Assembly: GCA_035578155.1 (NCBI GenBank)
Contig: JAPWDM010000001.1
Span: forward strand, 161,111,498-161,175,497
DNA: 64,000 nt
Direction of reading: 5' to 3'
Origin: Brachynemurus nebulosus
Lineage: Eukaryota; Arthropoda; Insecta; Neuroptera; Myrmeleontidae
Positions 44,001 through 50,146 of this stretch are shown one piece after another (position 1 is the stretch's first letter; every line of letters begins with the position of its first letter). The notes below the pieces were generated by a model. The model searched no databases, was not told the DNA's origin, and saw only the letters and a list, made by a program, of their open reading frames with translations. Position numbers and translations under genes: made by a program.

Positions 44001-46462
44001 ATTGGTAGTGTGGACCTCCTAGGTCACATCCACATCATACCGCTTTTTATCTTACGACACACTGGGAGGGAATAATTTCAATCAAAATTTCCATAAAATT
44101 AAGTAAACTTTAAAAATTGTCCAAATTATTTTAATCACTAAGGAAAAATCAAAGTTTTATAGGTAAGATATATCACCTGAGCCCTTGTAGTTATCGAAAA
44201 AGAAAACTGCAGGTTCATAATTGAATTTTCTGGATTAAAAATTTCTCTATTTTTTAATATTGCTGTATCTATATTATTAACAATAACATTATCATTTAGG
44301 CGTTTCAGAAGACGAGTATATTATTCTAAATTGATGATACAAAATTTTGCTCGTAAAAGAAGTAAAAAAACGTATGCAGAATGAGCTACTCCTGTCCACT
44401 TTACATCTTCCACAGCTTTAAGTAATCAATTTTCTGATTTGTGTCAAGAAATTAGTTGAAATTTTGATTTTGTATTAACCGTGATTTTTGGTTACACAGT
44501 TACCTCGGAAAATCGGGAGTTGGCGTTATAATAACATCTACATATTTCTAAAATTGGTTCGCAAAGTGTGTTTCGCGAAAAATTTTTTAAAATGGCGTCC
44601 GTGGAAATTGTATGGAAAGTGGAGAGAGAACAATATGGTATAGTTTTAAGTCTTTTTTTTTGAAATTACTTAACGACTTATATCTCAAGGCCACGAGAGG
44701 TGTTGAAAGAGATCAAGTTACTAATTGTAAGAGTTCTTTATTTTTCGGCAACTCTCTTCGAGGTAGTGTTCCGTGTAAATTTACGAACTTAAAAAATGTT
44801 TTGCGATGAAAAAACTTTGGGAAACACTGTTCTAGATCTAGATGAACTAAAAAAAAGTCATAAAAGAAGCTTAAAAAATCCGGAGTTTTAAAAATTGATT
44901 GAAAAATTGATTTTTGACAAAAATTTTTATTTATTTACTTATGTATGTGAAAGATGGATCATTTTTAGTTCAAATACAGCCTTGGCCAAAAGTATTGAGC
45001 ACCCCCATAAAACACGTGTAATTAATTCTAAAATTAATTTAAAAATGACTTTTCTATTTAATAATAGAATGAAAGGCAATACTAAGAGTTAATTTTAAAC
45101 AATTGATAAAGGATTTTAAGGTACCATAAAACACCTGGCCCACAAAATGTGAAATTTGAAGTTTTTTGAAAAATAATGTAACTTATTTGTTATTAACTTT
45201 CAGGATAACAAGAAGCTGCTGAGTGTTGTTTATTCGTATAGTAGAGACAGTTTGTAATACGAAATGCCGAAACAACCAGAACTTAACACAAAAACACGAA
45301 TAAAAATCCAGATTTTATATGAAGAAGGGAAGACTCAAATAGAGATTGCTAAATTAATAAAAGTTTGACGATGTGCAGTGCAATTTACAATTAAAAGGTT
45401 CGTGGAGATTGGCTCTAACACAAACAAAATGAGAATGGGCAGAAAACGCGCTACTACTGACCGCCAGATTAGAAAACTTATCCGTGACTCATTTAAGGAC
45501 CGCAAAAAAACTTCTGCAGCTCACTGCAGTTTTATTGGGAGACATTGGGAAACCAATTAGTTCTCGAACTGTAAGAAGAAGACCCACAGAAGCAGGTTTA
45601 AAAAGCCGCAAAGCTAGGAAAAAGCCTTGGGTCTCCGACAACATCAAGAAAAATCGTTTAGAATGGGCTTTAAGACAGCAGCATTCTTCTGAAGAAGATA
45701 GGTCCAATGTGGTATGGTCCGACGAATTTAGTTTTTATATCAAATTGTCTCTACTATATGAATAAACAACACTCAGCAGTTTCTTGTTATCCTGAAAGTT
45801 AATAACAGGCTAACAAATAAGTTACATTATTTTTCAGAAAACTTCAAATTTCACATTTTGTGGACCAGGTGTTTTATGGTACCTTAAAATCCTTTATCAA
45901 TTGTTTAAAATTAACTCTTAGTATTGCCTTTCATTCTATTATTAAACAGATAAGTCATTTTTAAATTAATTTTAGAGTTACACGTGTTTTATGGGGGTGC
46001 TCAATACTTTTGGCCAAGGTTGTAGAAGGTATAGTATAATTTTTTAGTTTAACAATGACGTCATTGACATCTCTTTCCAATTTTATACAATTATGGTTTT
46101 ATTTTAATTTGTCTCACTAATTTTAAAAAAAAATATTCTCTTTCTATTTGCTTATTTGACTTTGAAATATAAAATTATTGTTACTTACTGAGTAAGGCAT
46201 TATTTTGTTTATTTTGGTCAACTTGTCCACGTAGGGCACGTAATTTTCTTAATTTTAATTCTTGCGCTTCAACACGATCACGTAACCGTCGCAACCGTTC
46301 GTTCTCCGTTGCCACACGTTGATGTCGTGCCTCTTGCTCTTTCAGGTACCGTAGTCTTTGTTCTTTGGCCGCGAGTAGTTGATGTTGCGACTCAATTTGA
46401 TGTTGCTGCCGGTAAGCCATATCGCGCAGTTCGCTTAATGTCAACTGCACACCGTCCGGCAA
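9477..46462 (-). CDS. ASPP: ASPP-family protein (apoptosis-stimulating of p53), 5' incomplete
   Basis: ASPP proteins are scaffolds that bind PP1 phosphatase, and in animals p53-family factors and junction proteins. Nine exons (46462-46189, 30114-29939, 29861-29659, 26689-26497, 22398-21864, 21794-21646, 19131-17793, 15378-15179, 9515-9477) have GT/AG junctions and consistent phases, totalling 3,108 nt (1,035 residues plus stop). In order: a coiled coil from [10 protein letters not shown] to about residue 217; a Q/N-rich region (about 283-460); a Ser/Thr/Pro-rich linker with polyproline segments; RVSF at 829-832, a PP1-docking RVxF; ankyrin repeats (about 838-950); an SH3 domain (about 962-1023); and the family tail LYPR. 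The N-terminal ubiquitin-like exon(s) of vertebrate ASPPs are not found and probably lie upstream. Introns reach 16 kb and are full of transposon remnants, but no exon is interrupted. Confidence 0.93.
9938..10125 (-). pseudogene. Tc1-like transposase C-terminal remnant
   Basis: The minus strand reads [20 protein letters not shown], then a short segment ending [20 protein letters not shown], the typical C-terminus of Tc1-family DDE transposases (the 'EEW..I..ETI..LI.SM..R...VI.A.GG' pattern). It is in the right orientation relative to the 9732 terminal repeat. The N-terminal and catalytic parts are absent. Confidence 0.75.
10240..14130 (-). repeat. Dispersed repeat family, copy C (inverted, with inserted middle)
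   Basis: The left part (10240-10740) is the reverse complement of the tail of copy A ('cccctgtcgcagcatctgc', then 'gcgaatttccaaa'). The right part (about 13840-14130) is the reverse complement of the head of copy B: 'gacgaactcatcc', a TA run at 13947-14005, then 'acctcaaaac.atatttctg' and 'ttttggaaattcgct'. About 3 kb between (10740-13830) has no counterpart in the other copies. I see no coding sequence in it. Confidence 0.65.
13947..14005. repeat. (TA)n microsatellite
   Basis: Uninterrupted TA dinucleotides inside dispersed repeat copy C, equivalent to the TA/TG run in copy B. Confidence 0.95.
14208..15178. other. ASPP last intron, unique-looking stretch
   Basis: A+T-rich intronic sequence between the Tc1 shell and the SH3 exon. 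No exon or defined element recognised. Confidence 0.45.
15179..15378 (-). CDS. ASPP: ASPP SH3-domain exon
   Basis: The exon follows acceptor 'atttttag' and ends GGG before donor GTAATT. It opens with GT, which completes AGT from the previous exon, then reads VQEKLGIL and an SH3 domain: [47 protein letters not shown]. The ALYDY-like, tryptophan and P..N ligand-binding positions are all present. Confidence 0.94.
15447..15541. repeat. Two tandem ~47-bp units
   Basis: The unit 'atggtg.tttttt.agcgcaaaaaagt.a.aaaactatacacaataa' occurs twice head to tail, immediately left of the long inverted repeat that begins near 15543. Confidence 0.75.
15543..16270. mobile_element. Long inverted-repeat (foldback) element, ~240-bp arms
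   Basis: The left arm (15543-15785) pairs with the right arm (16020-16270). Shared blocks include 'ttcaaaattaatgtacaaa', 'atagattaataat', 'ccaaaaatgattttgtcatt', 'cagaatttt..gaacagaa' and 'agtagctttata'. A loop of about 230 bp separates the arms. No coding capacity; target duplication not resolved. It lies in the ASPP intron between exons 7 and 8. Confidence 0.75.
17067..17368 (+). pseudogene. N-terminal remnant of a DDE-transposon HTH protein
   Basis: The plus strand reads [20 protein letters not shown] followed by LTRIASEA, then after an in-frame TAA (17247-17249) [18 protein letters not shown]. The pattern 'IPL..V..RV..ATG.S..T..RI..E' followed by 'DDFDKGVIRR.I' is familiar from N-termini of proteins encoded by Tc1/IS630-like elements in insects (recalled family pattern, not verified). 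The catalytic part is absent. Confidence 0.45.
17793..19131 (-). CDS. ASPP: ASPP exon 7: linker, RVSF motif and ankyrin repeats
   Basis: The largest exon (1,339 bp) runs from acceptor 'tatttcag' to donor GTACGT, phase 0 in and phase 1 out. It has no usable ATG near its start, so it is internal. It encodes a Ser/Thr/Pro-rich linker with KPVLPPKP and [12 protein letters not shown], a stretch of alternating Asn, Ser and Asp, the PP1-docking RVSF followed by [15 protein letters not shown], then ankyrin repeats with [20 protein letters not shown] and [20 protein letters not shown]. It ends GCSEYLY, the conserved lead-in to the SH3 exon. Confidence 0.95.
19412..19791. mobile_element. 380-bp TA-flanked MITE
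   Basis: Ends CCCTGACGGAAAAAAA and TTTTTTTCCGCCGGGG are near-complementary and flanked by TA (19410-19411, 19792-19793). The interior is rich in 'atgaaaaa' and 'tttttcat' motifs on opposite halves. It lies in the ASPP intron between exons 6 and 7. Confidence 0.65.
19825..20305. mobile_element. Degenerate hAT-like MITE with TAGTCGACTA/CGATTAATCG motifs
   Basis: Both sides carry clustered palindromic motifs ('ttagtcgattaatcgactaa' near 19849, 'tagtcgactaatcgactaa' near 19910, 'ttagtcgactaaa..agttaatcgatt' near 20265). Ends are too eroded to set target duplications; assignment to hAT is by resemblance to the 27776 element. Confidence 0.4.
21330..21490. repeat. Imperfect inverted repeat
   Basis: 'attttaattccgataatcag' and 'gtacacatacaatt' on the left pair with 'aattgtatgtgtag' and 'ctgattattagaattaaaat' on the right. 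Probably an old MITE; no edges defined. Confidence 0.5.
21559..21626. mobile_element. Very small (68 bp) TA-flanked hairpin element
   Basis: CAGCTGGACCTTTTTTTATG and the inverted CATAAAAAAGGTTCAGTTG are flanked by TA (21557-21558, 21627-21628). It lies 14-19 nt past the donor of ASPP exon 6, inside the intron. Confidence 0.6.
21646..21794 (-). CDS. ASPP: ASPP exon 6
   Basis: This exon of 149 bp runs from acceptor 'attatttcag' to donor GTAAAT. Two leading bases complete ATG with exon 5; it ends in phase 0 after AAT CAG. It encodes a Ser/Thr-rich linker ([18 protein letters not shown], then [13 protein letters not shown]). No domain is recognised; it is placed by phase and position. Confidence 0.8.
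21864..22398 (-). CDS. ASPP: ASPP exon 5 (Q/N-rich)
   Basis: This 535-bp exon runs from acceptor 'catttcag' to donor GTAAGT, phase 0 in and phase 1 out. It is open throughout and codes for a low-complexity Gln/Asn-rich linker ([20 protein letters not shown]). No folded domain is visible; ASPP proteins typically have a disordered middle region. Confidence 0.82.
22506..23119. mobile_element. TTAA-type element (614 bp)
   Basis: The left end is GGGAGTTCTCCCGTGTGA after TTAA. The right end TCACACGGGAGAACCGCC precedes TTTA, probably a changed TTAA. No transposase. It lies in the ASPP intron between exons 4 and 5. Confidence 0.6.
23304..24346. mobile_element. Non-autonomous hAT element (1,043 bp), exact 8-bp duplication
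   Basis: Terminal repeats CAGGGTTGCCAGAT and ATCTGGCAACCCTG are perfect and flanked by ACATGACA on both sides (23296-23303, 24347-24354). The interior is A+T-rich with 'ttttcgccaaaaa' subrepeats and no coding sequence. Confidence 0.85.
24440..24689. mobile_element. PIF/Harbinger-like MITE (250 bp), TAA duplication
   Basis: GGGTGTTTTCACAAT and the inverted ATTGTGAGAACACTC are flanked by TAA (24437-24439, 24690-24692). The arms pair internally through 'aaaactttgtat' and 'gttaggaaa' blocks. A three-base TAA duplication and GGG-start ends fit PIF/Harbinger. Confidence 0.7.
24742..24994. mobile_element. Inverted-repeat MITE (253 bp)
   Basis: GAAGACATGAGTGGATGAAG with 'gtgtt.t.taacattttt' at the left is inverted at the right, ending CATCCACTCATGTCTTC. 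The arms are about 40 bp. Target duplication not clear. It lies only 52 bp from the 24440 element. Confidence 0.65.
25038..25270. mobile_element. Short hAT MITE (233 bp), exact 8-bp duplication
   Basis: Ends CAGGGCCGGATTTA and TAAATCCAGCTCTG are flanked by ACTACCAT on both sides (25030-25037, 25271-25278). Related single ends occur near 30757 (CAGAGCCAGATTTACATAAG) and 42175 (CTAAATCCGGCTCTG). Confidence 0.85.
25271..26496. other. ASPP intron 4, unmarked part
   Basis: A+T-rich intronic sequence. No exon, RNA gene or bounded element recognised. Confidence 0.45.
26497..26689 (-). CDS. ASPP: ASPP exon 4
   Basis: This 193-bp exon runs from acceptor 'attttgtag' to donor GTGAGT. One leading base completes CAA with exon 3; it ends in phase 0 after AAT CAA. 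It encodes a polar linker ([18 protein letters not shown], then [11 protein letters not shown]). Placed by phase and by the intact frame; no domain recognised. Confidence 0.8.
27230..27438. mobile_element. hAT MITE (209 bp), exact 8-bp duplication
   Basis: TAGATATCGGACATTTTTCG and the inverted CGAAAAATGTCCGATACCTA are flanked by GTTATTAG (27222-27229, 27439-27446). The arms pair for about 50 bp around a centre that includes a short TA run. Confidence 0.8.
27581..28613. mobile_element. PIF/Harbinger-like MITE interrupted by a hAT element
   Basis: The left end 'gcccgttcacactattccag' and right end 'agaataatgtgcacaggt' are approximate inverted copies. The remaining arms are full of 'cattccag' and 'ggactggaat' repeats. 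Removing the nested 27776-28495 insertion and one duplication leaves an element of about 300 bp. Exact edges are uncertain. Confidence 0.6.
27776..28495. mobile_element. Nested hAT element (720 bp), exact 8-bp duplication
   Basis: Ends TAGAGATGTCGATT and AATCGACATCTCTA are flanked by GTGTAGAC (27768-27775, 28496-28503). The subterminal regions carry repeated ATCGATT motifs. The interior has no transposase. The end sequence is shared with the 35463 element (TAGAGATG). Confidence 0.85.
28614..29162. other. ASPP intron 3, unmarked part
   Basis: A+T-rich, with a run of 'acttacta' motifs near 28920. No exon or bounded element recognised. Confidence 0.4.
29163..29481. mobile_element. Near-perfect palindromic MITE (319 bp)
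   Basis: Arms of about 140 bp pair almost perfectly ('tgggccgattcgta', 'gcccaagccgcttg', 'gatatgtttgtatat' and their inverses) around a 30-40 bp centre. TTAT flanks both sides (29159-29162, 29482-29485). The arm identity suggests a recent insertion. It lies about 180 bp from ASPP exon 3. Confidence 0.8.
29659..29861 (-). CDS. ASPP: ASPP exon 3 (coiled coil)
   Basis: This 203-bp exon runs from acceptor 'tttttacag' to donor GTGAGT, phase 0 in and phase 2 out. It encodes [20 protein letters not shown], then [19 protein letters not shown], which matches the end of the ASPP N-terminal coiled coil. Confidence 0.93.
29939..30114 (-). CDS. ASPP: ASPP exon 2 (coiled coil)
   Basis: This 176-bp exon runs from acceptor 'tttttacag' to donor GTAAGT. 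Two leading bases complete ACT with exon 1; it ends in phase 0. It encodes [20 protein letters not shown], then [15 protein letters not shown] and [11 protein letters not shown], collinear with the ASPP coiled coil. Confidence 0.93.
30757..30880. repeat. hAT-MITE end fragment
   Basis: 'cagagccagatttacataag' repeats the terminal region of the 25038-25270 element. The partner end is not seen. It is followed by 'ggaggcccc'-type subterminal sequence. Edges are approximate. Confidence 0.5.
30962..31400. mobile_element. PIF/Harbinger-like MITE (439 bp), TAA duplication
   Basis: GGCCCGATCCACACTAT and the inverted ATAGTGTGGATCGGGCC are flanked by TAA (30959-30961, 31401-31403). The interior is filled with variants of 'cggtatcggtacg' and 'ctctcgctccgata', giving internal pairing. 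It lies in the 16-kb ASPP intron 1. Confidence 0.8.
32205..32390. repeat. Short inverted-repeat element (degenerate)
   Basis: 'tgtcgcgttatgagtcctct' at the left and 'gcgactcataatgcga' at the right are inverted copies enclosing about 180 bp. No target duplication identified. Confidence 0.45.
32582..33517. mobile_element. TTAA-type element (936 bp)
   Basis: CCCGGCGTGTGTATAC and the inverted GTGTACACACACCGGG are flanked by TTAA (32578-32581, 33518-33521). The motif 'agtgtacacac.g' recurs internally near 32785 and 33473. No transposase is visible. Target and CCC/GGG ends fit a piggyBac-type MITE. Confidence 0.7.
33518..35462. other. ASPP intron 1 segment
   Basis: A+T-rich intronic DNA. Near 33790-33820 is an isolated end ('agtgatgagcaaatgtaaga') of the family seen whole at 57059-57509. 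No exon is supported. Confidence 0.4.
35463..36212. mobile_element. hAT element (750 bp), exact 8-bp duplication
   Basis: Ends TAGAGATGGGCA and TGCACATCTCTA are flanked by GTCATAAC (35455-35462, 36213-36220). Subterminal regions carry many 'tgacggt' and 'accgtcac' motifs, a likely transposase-binding array. No coding sequence. Confidence 0.85.
36213..37292. other. ASPP intron 1 segment
   Basis: A+T-rich; a long T-rich run lies at about 37110-37172. No exon or bounded element recognised. Confidence 0.4.
37293..38142. mobile_element. TTAA-type element (850 bp)
   Basis: GGGGGAGCAAGGGAG at the left and the inverted TAGTGGTCCCCC at the right are flanked by TTAA (37289-37292, 38143-38146). The terminal match is short (about 6-10 bp). 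No transposase seen. Confidence 0.5.
38143..39331. other. ASPP intron 1 segment
   Basis: A+T-rich with many 'tacata' and 'tgtac' runs. No supported gene. Confidence 0.4.
39332..39619 (+). pseudogene. Jockey-type non-LTR retrotransposon fragment (RT C-terminus)
   Basis: One open frame reads [20 protein letters not shown], then [25 protein letters not shown] and HRLENHPN, ending ELRYRFI and TAG. This is the characteristic C-terminal end of Jockey-clade reverse-transcriptase ORF2 proteins ('YGIQLWG.A...I...QR.QSK.LR.I..APWY..N'). The 5' end is truncated, as is usual for such copies. It lies in antisense to ASPP. Confidence 0.85.
39620..40770. other. ASPP intron 1 segment
   Basis: A+T-rich with a short 'atgt' repeat near 40185. 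No exon or bounded element recognised. Confidence 0.4.
40771..41459. mobile_element. TIR element (689 bp) carrying an RT fragment
   Basis: Ends CAGGGCCGGCAAGAG and CTCTCGCCGGCCCTG differ at one position. C/G-rich subterminal segments ('cccccgggc', 'ccgggccc', 'cggggcccc') occur on both sides. No clear target duplication. The interior contains an R1-like reverse-transcriptase segment (40953-41224), either captured or nested. Confidence 0.6.
40953..41224 (+). pseudogene. R1-like non-LTR retrotransposon fragment (ORF2 C-terminal region)
   Basis: The frame reads [20 protein letters not shown], then RAELYRS, MWQQRW, QWTKRLI, and [14 protein letters not shown]. The 'T.AL.V..G..P.DLL..ER' and 'L.Q...GHG' blocks are typical of the region after the RT domain in R1-clade elements. 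Both ends run into unrelated sequence. Confidence 0.8.
41460..43180. other. ASPP intron 1 segment with old element debris
   Basis: At about 41935-42180 is C/G-richer sequence ending CTAAATCCGGCTCTG, an end of the CAGAGCCGGATTTA hAT-MITE type without a visible partner. The remainder is A+T-rich without a supported gene. Confidence 0.4.
43182..43498. mobile_element. Inverted-repeat MITE (~315 bp)
   Basis: 'tgctggcgttcgcc', 'aaaattttgttag', 'gttagctaacgaagctt' and 'accgttacaaa' on the left recur inverted on the right, giving arms of about 130 bp. Flanks are not resolved. Confidence 0.65.
43560..43920. repeat. Tandem duplication, second unit split by a TTAA element
   Basis: 'gtcgtata.tatcg.ttttaagatgatatat' followed by 'ctctttttgtatgtttttca' occurs at 43554-43620 and again at 43623-43644 plus 43867-43918, with 43645-43866 inserted in between. 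Confidence 0.7.
43645..43866. mobile_element. TTAA-type element (222 bp)
   Basis: CTCGGCAATTCCCAG and the inverted CTGGGAATTGTCGAG are flanked by TTAA (43641-43644, 43867-43870). The neighbouring unit shows the unfilled sequence 'gcttttaagatgat', supporting insertion at TTAA. Inner 'aggtgacaga' and 'tctgtcacct' motifs extend the pairing. Confidence 0.75.
44977..46022 (+). mobile_element. Tc1-like element (1,046 bp) with ~270-bp inverted ends
   Basis: Ends CAGCCTTGGCCAAAAGTATT and the inverted copy are flanked by TA (44975-44976, 46023-46024). The two arms (about 44977-45252 and 45748-46022) are near-identical inverted copies. The right arm even includes the sequence just upstream of the transposase start, so part of the 3' half has been replaced. 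A broken transposase lies between. Confidence 0.88.
45264..45750 (+). pseudogene. Truncated Tc1 transposase
   Basis: From the ATG at 45264 the frame reads [20 protein letters not shown] and an HTH segment, is broken by TGA at 45366, continues with [11 protein letters not shown] and [15 protein letters not shown], shifts frame near 45530, then reads [20 protein letters not shown] and [11 protein letters not shown]. The Asp of WSDE is the first catalytic residue. The rest of the DDE domain is missing because the right inverted arm begins there. Confidence 0.85.
46189..46462 (-). CDS. ASPP: ASPP exon 1 of this window (coiled coil)
   Basis: This 274-bp exon runs from acceptor 'tgtatgtttcag' to donor GTAAGT, phase 0 in and phase 1 out. 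It encodes [20 protein letters not shown], then [39 protein letters not shown] and LRGQVD, the most conserved coiled-coil segment of ASPP proteins. It begins at an acceptor, so at least one 5' exon lies upstream. Many charged heptad-like residues fit a long helix. Confidence 0.95.
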
Positions 46463-47162
46463 CTGAAACATACACAAAAACCAAATAATTAAGATTATTT
46501 TTTTTGCCTTGTAAAATTCATAAATAGTAATTAATGGTAGCGATTATGAATTATATATAACGTTAAAGGGATAAAAACCACTTGTTTCTCTGGAAATATT
46601 TTTACAAAATTAAAGGAACTGATTTTTTATAGATATTTTCCAATCTATGAGAGTATTAAAAAAAAAATATCTCAATAAATTAACACTGATTTTCTAAGAA
46701 ATTTTTAAAATTGTTTTTATGCACAAATAAAAATTGATTTCTGTTTTGTTGTATCTACTTCGAGCTTTACAAACGATTTATTCGATCGGAGCCAGAAGTT
46801 TTCAAACTTTTTAGACCCGCGGCTCCATTAATGTACGGACAGATAATTTCCAGCGGTGTCTCTAATACGAGCCAATATGAGACTCATCCCAAATATGCTA
46901 GAATTCATTTTATACCACAAAACATAATGTGTAATTTTTTTTCAAATAAATTAAAAAATTAATGATGCTATTTTATAAAAACAAATAATATATTATGAGG
47001 TGGAAGAAAGGAAGAGGTAAACGGAGATAAGAGGAGAAATAAAAATGTATAAAAAATTACATGAATTTGTTGCAGGACAAAATTAAATGATTTATTATTA
47101 CAGAAATAATTAATACAAAACTGAAAATTCCTTTTACATTGAATTCAAAAAACATAGTTTAA
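46463..47162. other. Upstream ASPP intron or flank
   Basis: A+T-rich; 'tttagacccgcggctcc' near 46820 resembles a hAT subterminal motif. No coding exon recognised. Confidence 0.35.
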
Positions 47163-47609
47163 GGGGGCTCACCAGTCCAGAAATTTCAAAAAATCGATTT
47201 TTTTGTTTTTGTATTTTCTTATAGCTATACTTATCAGAAATCACTTTAAGCGTGTTTTTCTCGAAATGACTTTTTTCGACACCTTTGTCAAGATTACTCT
47301 AAATCTATTCATCCAAATTAGCTTAAATTTGGACAAAATATTTATAACATATTTCGCTATTGGCTAAACCACAACCAGATTTGTGGATAAAATATGACCA
47401 TTTTATAACCATTTTAATCCCAAAAAAAAGATAAAATTTCAGAACTTTTTTTTAAACTGCCGCCATTTTGTTTCTATACATGCAAAATTGCTAATTCTGG
47501 TTCCGTCAATAACCATGCTCATATAGATTAAGAATTTTTTTACTTTTTTTCTTCAGATGCTCCTGAGCTTCAAAATCCTGTCACAAGTGGAAGCATCTTT
47601 TTTTTAGAT

Positions 47610-47696
<87 letters not shown>

Positions 47697-47824
47697 TTAT
47701 TATATTGATCAATATACGTTAAAGAAAAAAGAACTTATATTTTTTTTTGTTTTCATTCTCCAATTTATCTAAAAAAAATCGTAAAAATACCTGTTTTTTT
47801 CGATCTCTGGACTGGTGAGCCTCC
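47163..47824. mobile_element. TTAA-type element (662 bp)
   Basis: GGGGGCTCACCAGTCCAGA and the inverted TCTGGACTGGTGAGCCTCC are flanked by TTAA (47159-47162, 47825-47828). The interior holds a long TA run (47614-47692) and no coding sequence. Confidence 0.75.
47614..47692. repeat. (TA)n microsatellite
   Basis: About 39 TA units inside the TTAA-type element. Confidence 0.95.
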
Positions 47825-48068
47825 TTAAACTTTCTGCCCTAAAGAGAGGAATGAGCTTGTTTATTTTATATCAGTTCATGAAATCTTGGTGTAAAAATCA
47901 ACAAATAAGCGTAATAAAGTGTGATTTTCTAAACTGGTAATTTTCCTTATTTTTCCTTCTTTAGCGTGAAAGAGGTCCGGTAAAAAGAAAATGTCTAGGC
48001 CCTCAAAGTGGCTTAATCCGCCCTGTCGACATCTCATTAAGCATTAGAGAAATGTTTAAAAGTAGTTC

Positions 48069-48360
48069 TTGTAGCCTGGAATCATTTTGACCATTAATTG
48101 GGATAACATTAGATTGTGTAATATGAAATGTCGTTTTCCGACCACTTGACGCACCATGTAATTCAGATAAATATCAACACTTTTTAAAGCAGTAGAGAAA
48201 TGTTTCAAAAACAATTCTTTAATTCTGAATATAATTATTGTAGCCTGGAATCATTTTGGCCATTAATTGGGACAACATTAGGTTGTGTAATATGAAATGT
48301 TGTAGCCTGGAATCATTTTGGCCATTAACTAGGATAACATTAGGTGGTGTAATATGAAAT
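48069..48360. repeat. Degenerate direct repeats
   Basis: 'gtagcctggaatcatttt', 'ccattaa.t.ggataacatt' and 'gtgtaatatgaaatg' recur three times (from about 48069, 48240 and 48301), spaced unevenly. No coding frame. Confidence 0.7.
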
Positions 48361-48753
48361 GTCGTTTTCGAACCACTGGGTCGAGAATATAATTCAGATA
48401 TATATATATTGACACTCAGGACTAGATCATCGCATAGACAAACGAGACAAATGGCTAGGGCTCGGTTCTTTGAAGGGTTCGGTCAAACTGTCTATTTTGA
48501 AGATTTGAATCAGTATTTGAGATTTGTTTTAGCTTTCATATTATTTAGTTTTGTTTTGTTTTGTTTTATTTTTATTTGTTTTATTTATTTGGTAAGAAGA
48601 AAATATCAAGGGCACCAAAATGGGTTAATCCGTTCCTGCGTCGTATCTATCCAGTTTAAGTCCTAATAAGGGCGACACAAACTAAACCGTTACCTCCCAG
48701 CTAATTTATGTTAATAATTTATTAATTAGGTTTTTTAACATTAAATAAATTAA

Positions 48754-50142
48754 CCCTTTGCGCTTATAAGACATGTACAGCATGACAAGGTGGTTTGTCC
48801 ATTAACTCTACCATACACTGAGAAAAAAATACAGTAATTTTTACTGAAATTTTTGGTAAAAAATTACTGAGCTCTCTGGTAATGCGGACATAAGTGACAG
48901 GCTAAGTAAAAACTACGATAATTTATAGTAAAATTTTAAATTACGCTACAGCTCAGTAAAAATTACTGTATTATTTATAAATAAGGTTTTTTTTTATTTA
49001 TTAATAAATAATTGAATTAAAATAGTTTAAAAGGATATTGATAGAAGGGTAAGCATTAAAATCAAATTATTAATATAGAAAAAATTTTTTGTGGTTTTTT
49101 ATTATTTGTGGAAAAAAATATATAAATTCTTTATTTGAAATATTACATGGTAAAAATTTTTAACAATAAGCACATTATAATAATTTGTATAAAAACATAT
49201 TTCAATTATAACCAAAAATTCATGAAACACAACAATTTTTTGTTTTAAATGGAAAGTCCAATACTTAAATAATAATTTATTATAAAAAAAAAAAAAAACA
49301 CTTTATAAACATCCAATCACTATCATTGCTATTGGCCAACTGACGAACCAACGGTTGCCACGGTTGCTGCGTCTGTAAGTCGTGTATTGTCTAACACGCA
49401 TGCTCTCTGGGCATCAAGGTTGCGCGGTGGTTGCGTGCATGTAATATTTGGTATGCAGTGGTGCTGAAATACACACCGACTCAGTAAAAATTATTCTATG
49501 TCCAGTATAATTTTACAAAAAATTAAGTAAATTTTCCCGGTGTCCACTTGAAATTTTACTACCCCATCGAATTTTACGCAGCTGTATAGGAAAAATTACG
49601 CAGCTGTATAGGAAAAATTCTTAAGGTGTACAGGAAAAATTTTCAAATGAATCGTAAAAAATAATGTTTGAAACGCATTTTTTATATTTTTGCTTAATAA
49701 TTTCCTACGGACTGGTCACTTAAGACTCGTTTACCGGAGGCAGCTCAGTAATTTTTACTGGAATTTTTTCTCTGTGTATTTAAAGGTGTTTTGTCTGTTG
49801 GATCATAAGACATGTACCACATGACACACTGAATGTTGAACGGTAATGACTGCTCATACTTCACATTACATGAATATTTTATTTAATAACTGCAAACACA
49901 TTCATTTATTAGAAAAATTGTAAATAAAATAATACAAAATCACATTGAATTATCTTTTTAAAATTAAAAATTAATAAAAACAGCATTGAGGACGTATTTA
50001 GCCCATTTAGTATTCAACTTTGGGGAAACAAGGTTAGAACGTCAAAAGAATCCGTCAAAAAAAGAACGTCGGTCGTTGTCATGTGCTACATGTCTTACCA
50101 GCCTATTTACAACTCACTTTTTTTTTGCTTGAGTGTAAAGAG
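48754..50142. mobile_element. TTAA-type element interrupted by a TA-type element
   Basis: CCCTTTGCGC at the left and GTGTAAAGAG at the right (inverse CTCTTTACAC) are flanked by TTAA (48750-48753, 50143-50146). 'aagacatgta..acatgaca' and the inverse 'gtcatgtgctacatgtctta' sit near both ends. The element at 48816-49776 is inserted in it. CCCTTT ends with TTAA fit piggyBac-type MITEs. Confidence 0.6.
48816..49776. mobile_element. TA-flanked element (961 bp), nested
   Basis: CACTGAGAAAAAAATACAGT and the inverted right end (ttactg..attttttctctgtg) are flanked by TA (48814-48815, 49777-49778). 'cagtaatttttactg' palindromes occur at both ends. The interior includes G+C-richer sequence at 49320-49450 but no transposase. 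Confidence 0.7.
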
Positions 50143-50146
50143 TTAA

